The position numbers were made by a program, and so were the translations under genes. 64,000 nt of DNA. It comes from Bacillus sp. J33. Lineage in GTDB: Bacteria > Bacillota > Bacilli > Bacillales > Cytobacillaceae. How positions within the stretch are numbered: the first letter of the stretch is position 1; every line of letters starts with the position of its first letter. Positions 18,829-27,682 of this stretch are shown here, piece after piece. The notes under the pieces are model-generated. The model made no database searches. It was given only the letters and a program-made list of their open reading frames with translations, and had not been told where the DNA came from. The stretch lies in assembly GCF_000518885.1 (NCBI RefSeq), contig NZ_JAEL01000007.1:36654-100653 (forward strand). Direction: 5' to 3'.

Positions 18829-19161
18829 ATGTATAATTTTAACGCACATGGCAATTTGCCCGTTCCTTGGAACCGTGAAGAGCAAGATTATAGGGATGCA
18901 AAGAGTCAATGCCAAAAATACATGAATTATCATGTTATCGCTCAAATGAAAGACGGGTCTCAGGTGGAAGGCATCATTGAGGATATGGATGATGAAGGCG
19001 TAACAATGATGGTGCCTGAGGAAGTGGAAGCAGATGATTCAAGAATTTATGGCGGATACGGTGGATATGGAAGAAGAAGATTCCGCAGATACAGAAGACG
19101 CCGTTTCCCATTCTTTGTTTTTGCATTTCCATTCATTTTACCGTTTCCTTTTTATTATTAG
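18829..19161 (+). CDS. Small protein with LSM-like segment and Arg/aromatic-rich tail
   Basis: 110 residues. The middle (HVIAQMKDGSQVEGIIEDM) reads like a small beta-barrel strand pair. The C-terminus is a Gly/Tyr/Arg cluster followed by a Phe/Pro-rich hydrophobic end. I recognise similar small proteins in Bacillus genomes but not a function; a spore or surface location is possible. ATG 18829 is chosen because AGGAGG is 7 bases upstream; the ATG at 18823 is too close. Followed by a terminator at about 19171-19204. Confidence 0.75.
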   Translation: MYNFNAHGNLPVPWNREEQDYRDAKSQCQKYMNYHVIAQMKDGSQVEGIIEDMDDEGVTMMVPEEVEADDSRIYGGYGGYGRRRFRRYRRRRFPFFVFAFPFILPFPFYY

Positions 19162-19170
19162 TAATTAAAT

Positions 19171-19204
19171 ACCCAAGGTGCATTTGTGTGCACTTTGGGT
19201 TTTT
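19171..19204 (+). terminator. Terminator of the 110-aa protein gene
   Basis: Stem ACCCAAGGTGCA with TGCACTTTGGGT and a T run. Confidence 0.85.
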
Positions 19205-19294
19205 ACGTTTTTACTCTTGGAACATAATCTAAGTCAAAAACATCTTTTTTTATTAACATGGCTATTATTCAAATTGTTCGTAAATTAAATAAAT

Positions 19295-19332
19295 GAAAAA
19301 GCAAGTTAAAGCTTTTTGCCTTAACTTGCTTT
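19295..19332 (-). terminator. Terminator of the HD-GYP/secreted protein operon
   Basis: Twelve-bp stem AAAGCAAGTTAA/TTAACTTGCTTT, 5 bases after the stop at 19337; the U run on the minus strand is part of a TTTTTC stretch. Confidence 0.8.
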
Positions 19333-19336
19333 AAAT

Positions 19337-19657
19337 TTAGAACATTGGATGTGGAGGATCAATTCCGAGAACAGGTTTTCCATCAAGTGTTAGCCAAATG
19401 TAATAATGGTCAATTTCAGTTTTAAGGAGTTTTTCAAACTTAGTAATTAAGTTTTCCTGCATCTCAAATGATAATTTTGCAGTTTCTTCTCCTAATTCAT
19501 ATTTTTGTAACCCCATCAAATCTGCAATATATCTTGCTTCTTCATAAGAAACTTCTACATACTTATCATATTCAGATAAATATGCAGCTTCTGTTGGTTT
19601 TACATTTAATACAAGTATTAACATAAAGCTTAATAGAATAAAGACTAACTTTTTCAT
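19337..19657 (-). CDS. Small secreted protein, unknown
   Basis: 106 residues with a clear signal peptide (MKKLVFILLSFMLILVL... ending near TEA), then a mostly helical mature part of about 80 residues with a C-terminal LDGKPVLGIDPPHP segment. Not recognised. It lies 13 bases downstream of the cupin-HD-GYP gene, so the two are likely co-transcribed and may share a signal. GGGGG is 8 bases before the ATG. Confidence 0.7.
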   Translation of the reverse strand: MKKLVFILLSFMLILVLNVKPTEAAYLSEYDKYVEVSYEEARYIADLMGLQKYELGEETAKLSFEMQENLITKFEKLLKTEIDHYYIWLTLDGKPVLGIDPPHPMF

Positions 19658-19670
19658 ATTATGTTCCCCC

Positions 19671-20576
19671 TTAAATATTTATTAATTTATTTTTTATCTT
19701 TAAAAAAGTATCTATAATAAAAGGGTTATACATAGTACCACGACACCTAATTAATTCCTCTATAGCCTCTTCAAATGATCTTCCCTTTTGATAAATTCGA
19801 TCTGTAGTCATTGCGTCAAAAGAATCTACTACAGTAATAATTGAAGCTTCAATCGATATATCTTCACCTTTCAACCCTTTTGGATATCCTTTACCATCGT
19901 ATCTCTCATGATGTTGCTCTACTACCTTCCCAGCTTCTATTAAACTAGGGAGTCCAGTCTCTTCTAATATTTCTCTCCCATAAGTAGCATGTTTTTTCAT
20001 AATCTCCCATTCTTCCATAGTCAGCTTTCCAGGTTTTTGCAGGATTTCTAATGGCACCTTCACCTTTCCTATATCATGAAGAAACGAAGCGAGGTTTAAT
20101 CTCAAAATCTGCTTAGAATCTAGACCAAGAACTTCCCCCATAATCATGGACATTCTAGTAATCCTATTGCAATGATCACCCGTGTAACCATCTTTCTCTT
20201 CAATTGAGACAACTAAGTCCCTAAGTTCATTTGTTACTCTGCTGTAATAATGAAAAACAGGGTGGGAGGTTACATACAAAAATTCTGTTGTTCCAGTAGA
20301 TTTAAATATGTGATACTCATTAACAGGCCATCTATGAAATGAATCCCCTGGCTTTAATATCTTCTCTCCTGTAGAATCTTTTAAAAGCAATTCCCCAGAA
20401 AGCAAGTGAAGATATTCTAAAGCTTCTCCACCTTCTAAAGGCTCCAATCCCCACCTGGTTCCAGGATCCAGCTTATGATAAATTACCTCGGTTCCGTCCC
20501 CGGAAGCAATTAAGGAAATTTGTAATCCCTTCATGTGGACTGTTTCAATGAAACTATCTTCATTTATAATGCCCAC
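19671..20576 (-). CDS. Cupin-HD-GYP domain protein
   Basis: About 301 residues. Residues ~20-105 form a cupin-like sensor (GTRWGLEPLEGGEALEYLHLLSG then LKPGDSFHR). Residues ~115-300 form an HD-GYP domain with the HD pair in FLHDIGK (about 168-169), HHERYDGKGYP (GYP motif) and DSFDAMTTDR. HD-GYP domains hydrolyse cyclic di-GMP. The GYP loop and metal-binding residues look intact, so activity is likely. TTG 20579 and GTG 20576 are both possible; GTG has the better spacing to GAGGG. Co-transcribed with the secreted protein at 19337. Confidence 0.85.
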   Translation of the reverse strand: MGIINEDSFIETVHMKGLQISLIASGDGTEVIYHKLDPGTRWGLEPLEGGEALEYLHLLSGELLLKDSTGEKILKPGDSFHRWPVNEYHIFKSTGTTEFLYVTSHPVFHYYSRVTNELRDLVVSIEEKDGYTGDHCNRITRMSMIMGEVLGLDSKQILRLNLASFLHDIGKVKVPLEILQKPGKLTMEEWEIMKKHATYGREILEETGLPSLIEAGKVVEQHHERYDGKGYPKGLKGEDISIEASIITVVDSFDAMTTDRIYQKGRSFEEAIEELIRCRGTMYNPFIIDTFLKIKNKLINI

Positions 20577-20779
20577 CAAATTACCCTCTTTCTAAATCTT
20601 TCTCTTTGATGCTGAGAATATATAATTCTTGTATGCAAGAAGTTAAAGCTTGATAAATTATTTTACCTATATTGACATTCTAGTACATGATTTTCCATAT
20701 TTCCACAAAAATTTTACTAGTTCCTTGATTTTCATGTTAATATTACCAATTGATGTATCAAAAAAATCAAAAAGACGAT

Positions 20780-20811
20780 AAAAACCCAGAGGCCTGATTA
20801 ACCTCTGGGTT
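20780..20811 (-). terminator. Terminator of the formate dehydrogenase operon
   Basis: Perfect 10-bp stem AACCCAGAGG/CCTCTGGGTT with a U run on the minus strand, 6 bases after the DUF1641 stop. Confidence 0.93.
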
Positions 20812-20816
20812 CCATC

Positions 20817-21383
20817 CTACTCTCTTTTATTAGGCGGAACACCACGTTCATAGTGTTCCTTTTTATGAAGGTTCTGGTCTTCAGGAAGCTGTGTTGTCCT
20901 TTCCATTCCGCTGGTTTCTTCTCCCATTCCTTTTAGAAAGGTAATCAGCAATGTGACCGCTCTGTTCACTTCTGGATCTTTTAATGCCCTTACTAAATCA
21001 AAATAGCTTGTTCTTTCGTCCGTTTCTTTATTTTCCGCCACTCGGGCTATACCGGAATTTACTTTTAGAAGCATTGGCTCCAGCTGCTGTACATTAATTG
21101 TGCCGAGGGTGCCAACCATAAGAAGCAAGTTTTTAATAGTGTTGGTTGCTTCTGGTTTATCTATGGCTTTTACCAGCACATTCAACACTTTGTCTCCCTG
21201 GCCAAATAAACCATTTAATAAGGACAGTACCCCTCTATCATGCATATGGCTGACTACATTAAGCAGTTCAAGAATGGCTTCCTTATTGTCAATAAGGGCA
21301 TTCTCCACTTCCTCAAGATCCTTTTTGCGTTTGTCCTCCGGACTTAATTCAAAACGCTTAATGTTATTAATCGCTTTAGCCAT
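20817..21383 (-). CDS. DUF1641 protein, YrhD-like formate dehydrogenase partner
   Basis: 188 residues, all-helical, with the DUF1641 block ([21 protein letters not shown] and [13 protein letters not shown]). B. subtilis YrhD stands in the same place next to the formate dehydrogenase YrhE. The ATG overlaps the end of the dehydrogenase gene by 8 bases. The role is not established; it could be a subunit, an anchor or an assembly factor. The hydrophilic, lysine-rich C-terminal tail looks disordered. Confidence 0.88.
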   Translation of the reverse strand: MAKAINNIKRFELSPEDKRKKDLEEVENALIDNKEAILELLNVVSHMHDRGVLSLLNGLFGQGDKVLNVLVKAIDKPEATNTIKNLLLMVGTLGTINVQQLEPMLLKVNSGIARVAENKETDERTSYFDLVRALKDPEVNRAVTLLITFLKGMGEETSGMERTTQLPEDQNLHKKEHYERGVPPNKRE

Positions 21384-24348
21384 GCTTCTTCCACTCCTTT
21401 TTCTTCACCATATCGCCTGGGAAAATATAATCCTTTCGTACCCACTTTTTCTGAACGTTAACACCCATTTGCGGCTGCGGATTCCCAAATCGGTGATTTA
21501 TTTTTGGGAGTGGGTTAATCCCTTCTTCCCTCAGGATTTCAAGTTTTGCCTTTGTTTCTTTATATGCTGGTGTATCTGTATCCTTATCGGCATAGCTGCT
21601 GGTTAGAAGGTTAATGGCCGCTTCGCCTTTGTCATTCATCGGAAGATAAACTTCCTTGCCTTTAACCCTGTCTGTTATATGGCACTTAACTTTTACATTG
21701 CCGTATGGAGAAGTTAACCGGACAAGCGTACCATCTTTGAGGCCCCGTTCAGCAGCGAGCTCTGGCGAAACTTCCAGGAAGACTTCAGGTGTTTTTGAAC
21801 TGATCCCCTTTGATTTATAAGTCATGTTGCCTTCATGGAAATGCTCCAGAAGACGTCCATTATTGACATGGATATCGTATTCCGCCGGGAACTCAAGTGC
21901 AGGAGTCCAATCAACAGGATAAAGCCTTGCTTTCCCATCCGGGAATGGGAAGCCTTCTGTATACAATAAAGGACTGTCTGTACCATCTTCTTCCACTGGC
22001 CACTGGAGGCTCTTGTAGCCTTCCAGCCTCTCATAAGTTACTCCTGAGTAAATTGGCATCAGCATAGCCGCCTCAGCCATAATTTCGCTTGGATGAGTGT
22101 ATGTCCAGCCAGCACCAAGGCGGTTGGCAATTTCAGATATGATCTGCCAGTCTGGCTTAGACTCGCCAAGCGGCTCAAATGCCTGGTATAATCGCTGAAT
22201 CCTTCTCTCCGTATTTGTAAAGGTCCCATCTTTTTCAAGACTTGGGCTTGCCGGCAGCACAACATCCGCAAACTCGGCTGTACGGGATAGGAAAATGTCC
22301 TGCACTACAAAGAAATCCAGTTTTTCAAAAGCTGCCTGAACATAGTTGATATTGGAATCTACTAGTCCCATGTCCTCACCTTTAAGATACATTGCTTTCA
22401 ATTTGCCTTCATGGATGCCTTCCACCATTTCGTGGTTATTCATTCCCACCTTCTCCGGAAGCTTTACTCCCCATGCTTTTTCAAACTTCTCTCTCACTTC
22501 AGGATTTGTAACCTTTTGATATCCGGGCAGGTTATCCGGGCTGCTGCCGAAATCACTGGCACCTTGGACATTGTTATGGCCTCTTAAAGGATACGCGCCT
22601 GCTCCAGGCTTGGCATAATTTCCAGTTACTAGAAGAAGATTGGAAATAGCCGTACTCGTATCGCTACCGCCAAGGTGCTGGGTAACTCCCATAGCCCATA
22701 GGGCACATACAGAGTTAGCCTCATGAATCATTTCTGCAATTTTAACTAAGTTATCCTTTGAAATGCCCGTCGTTTTTTCAGCATATTCCATCGTAAATTT
22801 CTCAAGATTTTTGACATATACGTCAAACCCGTTCACTTTTTCGCTTATAAACTTTTCGTCTGCCCAACCTCGGTCAATAATATATTTTGTTACAGCCGAC
22901 AGCCATACCATATCAGTACCTGCACGCGGACGTACAAATAGATCTGAACGCTCAGCCATTTCATGCTCTCTTAAATCTGCAACAATGACTTTTTGGCCAT
23001 TTAGCTTCTGAGAGCGCTTTACCCTGGTGGATAATACGGGATGCGACTCAGAAGTATTCGATCCAATAATAAGCACTAAATCAGCGTTTTTAATATCTTC
23101 AATGGAACCTGCGTCACCCCCATATCCAACGGTACGGAATAACCCTACAGTCGCTGGCGTCTGGCAATATCTCGAACAGTTATCGACATTGTTTGTCCCA
23201 ATAACTGCCCTACCCAGTTTCTGCATTAAATAGGATTCCTCATTTGTACATTTTGAAGATGTAATAAAGCTAAGGGCATCTGGACCATGGTTCTGTTTAA
23301 TTTCAGTAAACTTCCTTGCGATCAGATCCAGGGCTTCCTCCCATTCTGCCTCCCGGAATGAATTACCATCCCTGATTAACGGCTTTGTCAAACGTTCCTC
23401 ATTATTAACGAAATCCCAGCCGAATTTACCCTTCACACAAGTGGAGATTCCATTCGCAGGAGCTTCTGCCTGAGGCTCTACCTTCAGAATTTCACGCCCT
23501 TTTGTCCACACATCAAAGCTGCAGCCAACACCACAGTATGTGCAAACAGTCTTCGTCTTTTTTATTTTTTCCTCGCGCATAGCTGCTTCCATATCGGAAA
23601 TGGCAAGGATAGAACCGTAGCCGGTTTCGACATTTTTAGTGATTTCAATCATAGGGCGGAGCGTAGTTTTGGCAATGCCTGTTAAAAATCCTGCTTCCCC
23701 TTCCATACCTTTTTCCATCATGGCATTGCACGGACAAACAGTAGAGCAATGCCCGCAGGATACACAAGAAGATTCATTAATCGGCACATCATTATCCCAG
23801 ATTACTCTTGGGCGCTCCCTTTCCCAGTCGATTGTCAGTGTTTCTGTGACCTGGACATCCTGGCAAGCTTCAACACATCTGCCGCACAGTATGCACTGGT
23901 CAGGATCATACCTATAAAACGGGTGCGAGTCATCCTTTTCATAAGGCTTTTGGTCGAATGGGATGCTTTGATGGTTGATCTTCATCGCTTTAACGGTGTT
24001 ATGTACTTCGCATCCCCCATTATTATAATCACAGACTGTACAATACAGTTCATGGTTATAGAGGATTTTGTCCATGGCAATCGTCTGTGCTTGTTTTACA
24101 TCAGGGTCAACTGTATCAATAACATCCCCCTCTTTAATTTCCGCAGAACAGGAGCGCACCAGCTCACCATTAACAGAAACAATGCAAGCATCACATGTTT
24201 CGATTGCACCAAGACTGGGATGGTAGCATACCTGAGGGATTTCTATCGAACTATCATTTAACAATTGCAGTACGGTTTGATCCGGATTTGCCTTCATTTC
24301 AACTCCATTTATTTTTATATTCAGAGGATCTGGCAACTCAATCAACAT
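21376..24348 (-). CDS. Formate dehydrogenase alpha subunit, YrhE-type (molybdopterin, Cys form)
   Basis: 990 residues. Order: 2Fe-2S ferredoxin domain (Cys 41, 52, 55, 67), a His-Cys3 region (C103, C106, C113), two 4Fe-4S motifs ([11 protein letters not shown] and [11 protein letters not shown]), then a Mo-bisPGD domain that opens with a CTYCGVGC cluster. The molybdenum ligand is Cys395 in NCSRYCQTP, where E. coli FdhF has selenocysteine. The C-terminal molydopterin-binding domain is present. Layout equals the NuoG-like cytoplasmic formate dehydrogenases; it oxidises formate to CO2 with an unidentified acceptor. Operon with the DUF1641 gene; fdhD is nearby. The start is not certain because GAAGGG abuts the ATG. 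Confidence 0.94.
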   Translation of the reverse strand: MLIELPDPLNIKINGVEMKANPDQTVLQLLNDSSIEIPQVCYHPSLGAIETCDACIVSVNGELVRSCSAEIKEGDVIDTVDPDVKQAQTIAMDKILYNHELYCTVCDYNNGGCEVHNTVKAMKINHQSIPFDQKPYEKDDSHPFYRYDPDQCILCGRCVEACQDVQVTETLTIDWERERPRVIWDNDVPINESSCVSCGHCSTVCPCNAMMEKGMEGEAGFLTGIAKTTLRPMIEITKNVETGYGSILAISDMEAAMREEKIKKTKTVCTYCGVGCSFDVWTKGREILKVEPQAEAPANGISTCVKGKFGWDFVNNEERLTKPLIRDGNSFREAEWEEALDLIARKFTEIKQNHGPDALSFITSSKCTNEESYLMQKLGRAVIGTNNVDNCSRYCQTPATVGLFRTVGYGGDAGSIEDIKNADLVLIIGSNTSESHPVLSTRVKRSQKLNGQKVIVADLREHEMAERSDLFVRPRAGTDMVWLSAVTKYIIDRGWADEKFISEKVNGFDVYVKNLEKFTMEYAEKTTGISKDNLVKIAEMIHEANSVCALWAMGVTQHLGGSDTSTAISNLLLVTGNYAKPGAGAYPLRGHNNVQGASDFGSSPDNLPGYQKVTNPEVREKFEKAWGVKLPEKVGMNNHEMVEGIHEGKLKAMYLKGEDMGLVDSNINYVQAAFEKLDFFVVQDIFLSRTAEFADVVLPASPSLEKDGTFTNTERRIQRLYQAFEPLGESKPDWQIISEIANRLGAGWTYTHPSEIMAEAAMLMPIYSGVTYERLEGYKSLQWPVEEDGTDSPLLYTEGFPFPDGKARLYPVDWTPALEFPAEYDIHVNNGRLLEHFHEGNMTYKSKGISSKTPEVFLEVSPELAAERGLKDGTLVRLTSPYGNVKVKCHITDRVKGKEVYLPMNDKGEAAINLLTSSYADKDTDTPAYKETKAKLEILREEGINPLPKINHRFGNPQPQMGVNVQKKWVRKDYIFPGDMVKKKEWKKHG

Positions 24349-24571
24349 CCCTTCTATAATTAATTTTCATAAGTTTTCACTACCCATGTATAAAAAAGTT
24401 AAACGTTTAGTAAAGGATATTGTCCAATAGGGATATGCATTCTCAAAAAAATAATATGAGTGAATTGCGGCCTAAAAGAATGGAGAAAAAGTCAATTGAG
24501 CAGTCAAGGTATAATAGCGATAACTTATTTTAAACATGTGCTATATAAAAATGGAGAAAGTACAAATTATT

Positions 24572-24603
24572 AAAAAAACAGGAGTCCCATTTTGAGACTC
24601 CTG
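24572..24603 (-). terminator. Terminator of the LVIVD-repeat gene
   Basis: Stem CAGGAGTC/GACTCCTG followed by seven U residues on the minus strand, 15 bases after the stop. Confidence 0.9.
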
Positions 24604-24618
24604 CCTTTTTAAGTTTCA

Positions 24619-25977
24619 TTACTGGCTTCCATTCTTCTGCAGAACTTTCAGCCCTGTACCCATATCGGATGCCAAAACATAATTTCGGTCTACAAACACT
24701 CCCCAAATGTTAGATTTGCTAGGAATATAGACTCCAATTTCTTCAGGATTGGATGGATCCGTAATATCAACAGTCCTTACTCCGCCTGAGTAATGTGATA
24801 GATACAATGTATTTCCTTGAACCTTTGGATCGTGGACAGTAGCACCATTAGGAATCTTTTCAGTAAAATCTGTCCTAAATGTGCTTAATAGCTTCGGATT
24901 GGATTTGTCTTTAATATCATAAATCATAGTATAGCCATAGGCTGATTCGAATCCTTCCTTTACCGGGCCAAACACTTCCCTCGTCTCAATCAGGACATTT
25001 CCGCCCTTGGCTAAATCCATAGAATGTGCTGCGCCTTGGACATCGTTGGCAAAATCTGTTCTGCCAAGATAAACCGGATTTTTGGCATCGCTAATATCAA
25101 GCATAATCGTCCCTAAATCCCAGTAGGATAGGAAAGCTGTTTTTCCTGTTCCATCTGTTTTCACGCTATGGGCAAATGCTGTTCGTTTTATCCCTTCTTC
25201 GTCAGTCCAATTATAGCCATCATAGTTTTCGTCATTGACTTCGGAAATATAGTCACGAGGGTTAAATTCATAGATTGTTTCCGGGCTGGAAGGCTTTGAC
25301 ACATCAACAATCGTTACATCCATTTTCTCCCCATGCGAATAGTAATCAGCATAGCAGTTTGCAGTCAATACATAGACGTTATTTCCCTGAACGGTTAAAT
25401 ACAGCTCATGAGTACCTCTTGAACCCGAGGTATCTTCCCAGAAGCCAAGCTTTTTAGGCTCACGCGGGTTTGTCACATCATATAAAACAAACCCGCCTTT
25501 TGAGTCTGGATTGAAACGGTCCAGTTTCTGCACGCTGACAGCTGCCAAATCACCCTTGAAGTTTTCCGTATTAACTGTTTTAACAATCACTTTTTCCTGC
25601 CAAGTTCCTGGAATATCTGCAAATACAGCAACTTCTTCAGGATTGGATGGGTCCTTCATGTCAAATACGCGAACACCGCCACCGCCGCCATTTGCAGAAT
25701 GCGTGCCTAGATAGGCATAACCTTTATGGGCATAAACGTCCCCTGTAGAATTTTTCACACCCTCATGAATTTCTTTTAGCGGCACAGCAGCTACTTCTTG
25801 GAGGTTTCCAGTGTTCTTGCTTCCTTCAAGCAATGGGACAGCTAATTCAACGCCAGCCAAGCTATCGCCTTTTTCAGCTCCTCCCCCCAGTTCATCATGC
25901 GCAAACACAGAAGTTCCACCTGCTGAAAATACCAATGCTCCTGCTAGTGCAGTATTAATTAAAATTTTCTTTTTCAA
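24619..25977 (-). CDS. Secreted LVIVD-repeat beta-propeller protein
   Basis: 452 residues. The signal peptide ends at ...TSVFA. The mature part contains repeated beta-propeller blades of the type VFDMKDPSNPEEVAVF, LYDVTNPREPKKLGFW and TVDITDPSNPEEIGVY, the LVIVD pattern. Such proteins sit outside the membrane; their ligands are mostly unknown. A TTG start is required (GGAGG 7 bases upstream). Monocistronic with a terminator. A hairpin at 26002-26059 lies in the leader. Confidence 0.85.
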   Translation of the reverse strand: MKKKILINTALAGALVFSAGGTSVFAHDELGGGAEKGDSLAGVELAVPLLEGSKNTGNLQEVAAVPLKEIHEGVKNSTGDVYAHKGYAYLGTHSANGGGGGVRVFDMKDPSNPEEVAVFADIPGTWQEKVIVKTVNTENFKGDLAAVSVQKLDRFNPDSKGGFVLYDVTNPREPKKLGFWEDTSGSRGTHELYLTVQGNNVYVLTANCYADYYSHGEKMDVTIVDVSKPSSPETIYEFNPRDYISEVNDENYDGYNWTDEEGIKRTAFAHSVKTDGTGKTAFLSYWDLGTIMLDISDAKNPVYLGRTDFANDVQGAAHSMDLAKGGNVLIETREVFGPVKEGFESAYGYTMIYDIKDKSNPKLLSTFRTDFTEKIPNGATVHDPKVQGNTLYLSHYSGGVRTVDITDPSNPEEIGVYIPSKSNIWGVFVDRNYVLASDMGTGLKVLQKNGSQ

Positions 25978-26001
25978 ATGTATTCCTCCCTTTTAATTGA
26001 T

Positions 26002-26059
26002 TGCGGTAACCTCCTATGTAGTCGATATAGCTAAAAACTGAGCGTCCCGAAATACCGCA
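26002..26059 (-). promoter_or_regulatory. Structured leader of the LVIVD-repeat gene
   Basis: A 7-bp closing stem (TGCGGTA at 26002-26008 with TACCGCA at 26053-26059) encloses a 44-nt loop with a smaller CTAT/ATAG helix. It sits 25 bases upstream of the start. It does not match a riboswitch class that I can name, so it is listed only as a possible cis-regulatory structure. Confidence 0.35.
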
Positions 26060-26307
26060 GTCCTAATATTAAAGAAAATTCAGAATGTTTAATATCACCT
26101 AGATTTCCTATTTTTTCTACATAAATAGACAAATATTAACCTTTCTATTTAACTAGTAAATGTTAAAAATGAGAAACTTACACTACTTATGACCTAATAA
26201 TCTTTATATCTTTTTTTCTCAAAAAGCACACTTTACCGGGACAGTCCGTCAGCCTCCTTGTCGCATTCGAATTTTCCCTTAAACCAACGGGGAATTTAAA
26301 TATAAAA

Positions 26308-26596
26308 GGGTGTTTTCGCAAACTTTGTTGCTTTTAACAAGTAGTGAGGAGAGGCTGATTTCCACTCCAGGATGCTCGCTTTCCGCGGGGCAGGCGGTGA
26401 GCCTTCCTCGGTCCGAAGCCACCTGTCCTGCTCCTCCCCTGCAGGATATTGAATAAGCTTCCCCGAATGCACACCGCACGAAGAAAATGCGCATGCATTT
26501 TCGAGGATCTCGCTCCCTTAAGTTCCAATCAACCAACTTCGGTTACTTTTTGTTCACAATACCTATTTAAAAACAACAATCTTTTAGAAAAGAGCC
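26308..26596. repeat. Family 2 repeat, full copy with swapped ends (289 bp)
   Basis: Left end GTGTTTTCGCAAACTTTGTTG, right end AAAACAACAATCTTTTAGAAAAGAGCC, i.e. the two termini are exchanged relative to the copy at 9465-9754 while the core (CTTTCCGCGGGGCAGG ... CCCTGCAGGATATTGAATAAG ... ATGCATTTTCGAGGATCTCGC) keeps the same direction. Open frames on either strand here are by-products of the repeat. Confidence 0.75.
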
Positions 26597-26600
26597 ATAT

Positions 26601-26628
26601 AAAAAGCACCTTCCATTTCGGAAGATGC
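26601..26628 (-). terminator. Terminator of the 35-aa protein gene
   Basis: Stem GCACCTTCC/GGAAGATGC (one mismatch) with a 5-base loop and a U run on the minus strand. Confidence 0.75.
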
Positions 26629-26637
26629 CTTAACAAT

Positions 26638-26745
26638 TTATGTTCTGCTTTTCATCTTTCTCTTAACAGCAGGAATAACGTACCTTTTCACTAGTGTAAC
26701 CCCATTTTTTACGATAAATGCTTTGATTAATCTTTTCACAACCAT
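26638..26745 (-). CDS. 35-aa basic protein, unknown
   Basis: An ATG-initiated frame of 35 residues, beginning MVVKRLIKAFIVKNG and ending in a KRKMKSRT tail. It has about 11 Lys/Arg and one amphipathic helix, so it could lie on the membrane. Support comes from an AGGGAG ribosome site about 10 bases upstream and a terminator 10 bases downstream. It stands alone between the repeat and the GNAT/nitrilase operon. Function unknown. Confidence 0.6.
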   Translation of the reverse strand: MVVKRLIKAFIVKNGVTLVKRYVIPAVKRKMKSRT

Positions 26746-26822
26746 CGGATCATCACTCCCTTTCTCTGGTGGAGCCATTTTGTTTCCTTTCCCTTTCTTT
26801 TAAGCGGTCTAAACATTACATG

Positions 26823-26848
26823 AAAAAAGACCCTTGAAAACCAAGGGC
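26823..26848 (-). terminator. Hairpin terminator downstream of the GNAT gene
   Basis: Stem GACCCTTG/CCAAGGGCC with an A/T loop and six U residues on the minus strand. It is 160 bases past the GNAT stop and would end that operon or protect the 35-aa gene from read-through. Confidence 0.7.
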
Positions 26849-27009
26849 CTGGGATTAGGATTATTAAGCAATAAAACATTTTTCTATTGCTTGGTAATCG
26901 TTCAAATATTCTATACCATCCTGCGGTTTAGTGTAAAGTCTGTACAAAATGAGGACAGTCAATTCTTGTTATTCTGATATATTCCATTTTGTCAAATCTC
27001 CTCAGCCGC

Positions 27010-27678
27010 TCACTGCTTAAATGGATTAATCCACTCCATTAACACCCCGTAATTGAGTGACTCCTTATCATCTAAGTAATTTTCCACAATACCCAGCGGC
27101 GTTCTTCCACATCTTAATAAAAAGGTAATAACAGGATCTTTCTTTTCCCCGGCGACCAGCTTCTGCAAATACTCCTGGGGAGAACATTCATGTGCTGCCT
27201 TACAGTAGCCAGGCATGCGGCCTCCTCCCAGCAGCCTTTCCAGTCCAAGCTGTACGACAACCTGGTACATTGCCTGCATAAGCAATTTGCCAAGTCCCAG
27301 CTTACGGTACCTTGGACGGACACTGATATCCACAATATATAATGTATTTCCATTAGGGTTATGGTTTCGGATATAACCATTATCCGTTATCTCTTCCCAG
27401 GTATGATCGGGATGAGATGGATCAAACTCCACTATAAGCCCTGTTAAGGATCCAGCCAAAACCCCATCCACTTCTATACATAGGGCACCTTCAGGAAATA
27501 AATCCGTATGATTTTTCAGCTGTTCCTTATTCCACCAAAGTTCTGACGGAAAAGGAGGAGGAAAACATTCTGACTGAATTTCGATTAATTCGTCAAAGTC
27601 GGATTTGGTATAATTTCGAACGGTAACAGGCACCGGCTTTTCTGCATCAAAGACATAGAAATCGCTTTTGTATGCCAT
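27010..27678 (-). CDS. GNAT-family N-acetyltransferase
   Basis: 222 residues with a GNAT core (VRNYTKSDFDELIEI at the N-terminus and the acetyl-CoA loop RPRYRKLGLGKLLMQAM). The ATG at 27678 follows AAGGA by 8 bases and lies 4 bases after the nitrilase stop. In B. subtilis YhcX the same two domains form one protein (GNAT then nitrilase); here they are separate genes in the order nitrilase-GNAT, which suggests they act on one pathway. The substrate is unknown. Confidence 0.88.
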   Translation of the reverse strand: MAYKSDFYVFDAEKPVPVTVRNYTKSDFDELIEIQSECFPPPFPSELWWNKEQLKNHTDLFPEGALCIEVDGVLAGSLTGLIVEFDPSHPDHTWEEITDNGYIRNHNPNGNTLYIVDISVRPRYRKLGLGKLLMQAMYQVVVQLGLERLLGGGRMPGYCKAAHECSPQEYLQKLVAGEKKDPVITFLLRCGRTPLGIVENYLDDKESLNYGVLMEWINPFKQ

Positions 27679-27682
27679 TCTT

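Noticed and set aside
26002..26059. c-di-GMP-I riboswitch before the LVIVD-repeat gene
   Set aside because: GGGACGC and GGTTACC stretches recall the class, but the conserved first half with its CAAACC core is missing and the fold is too short.
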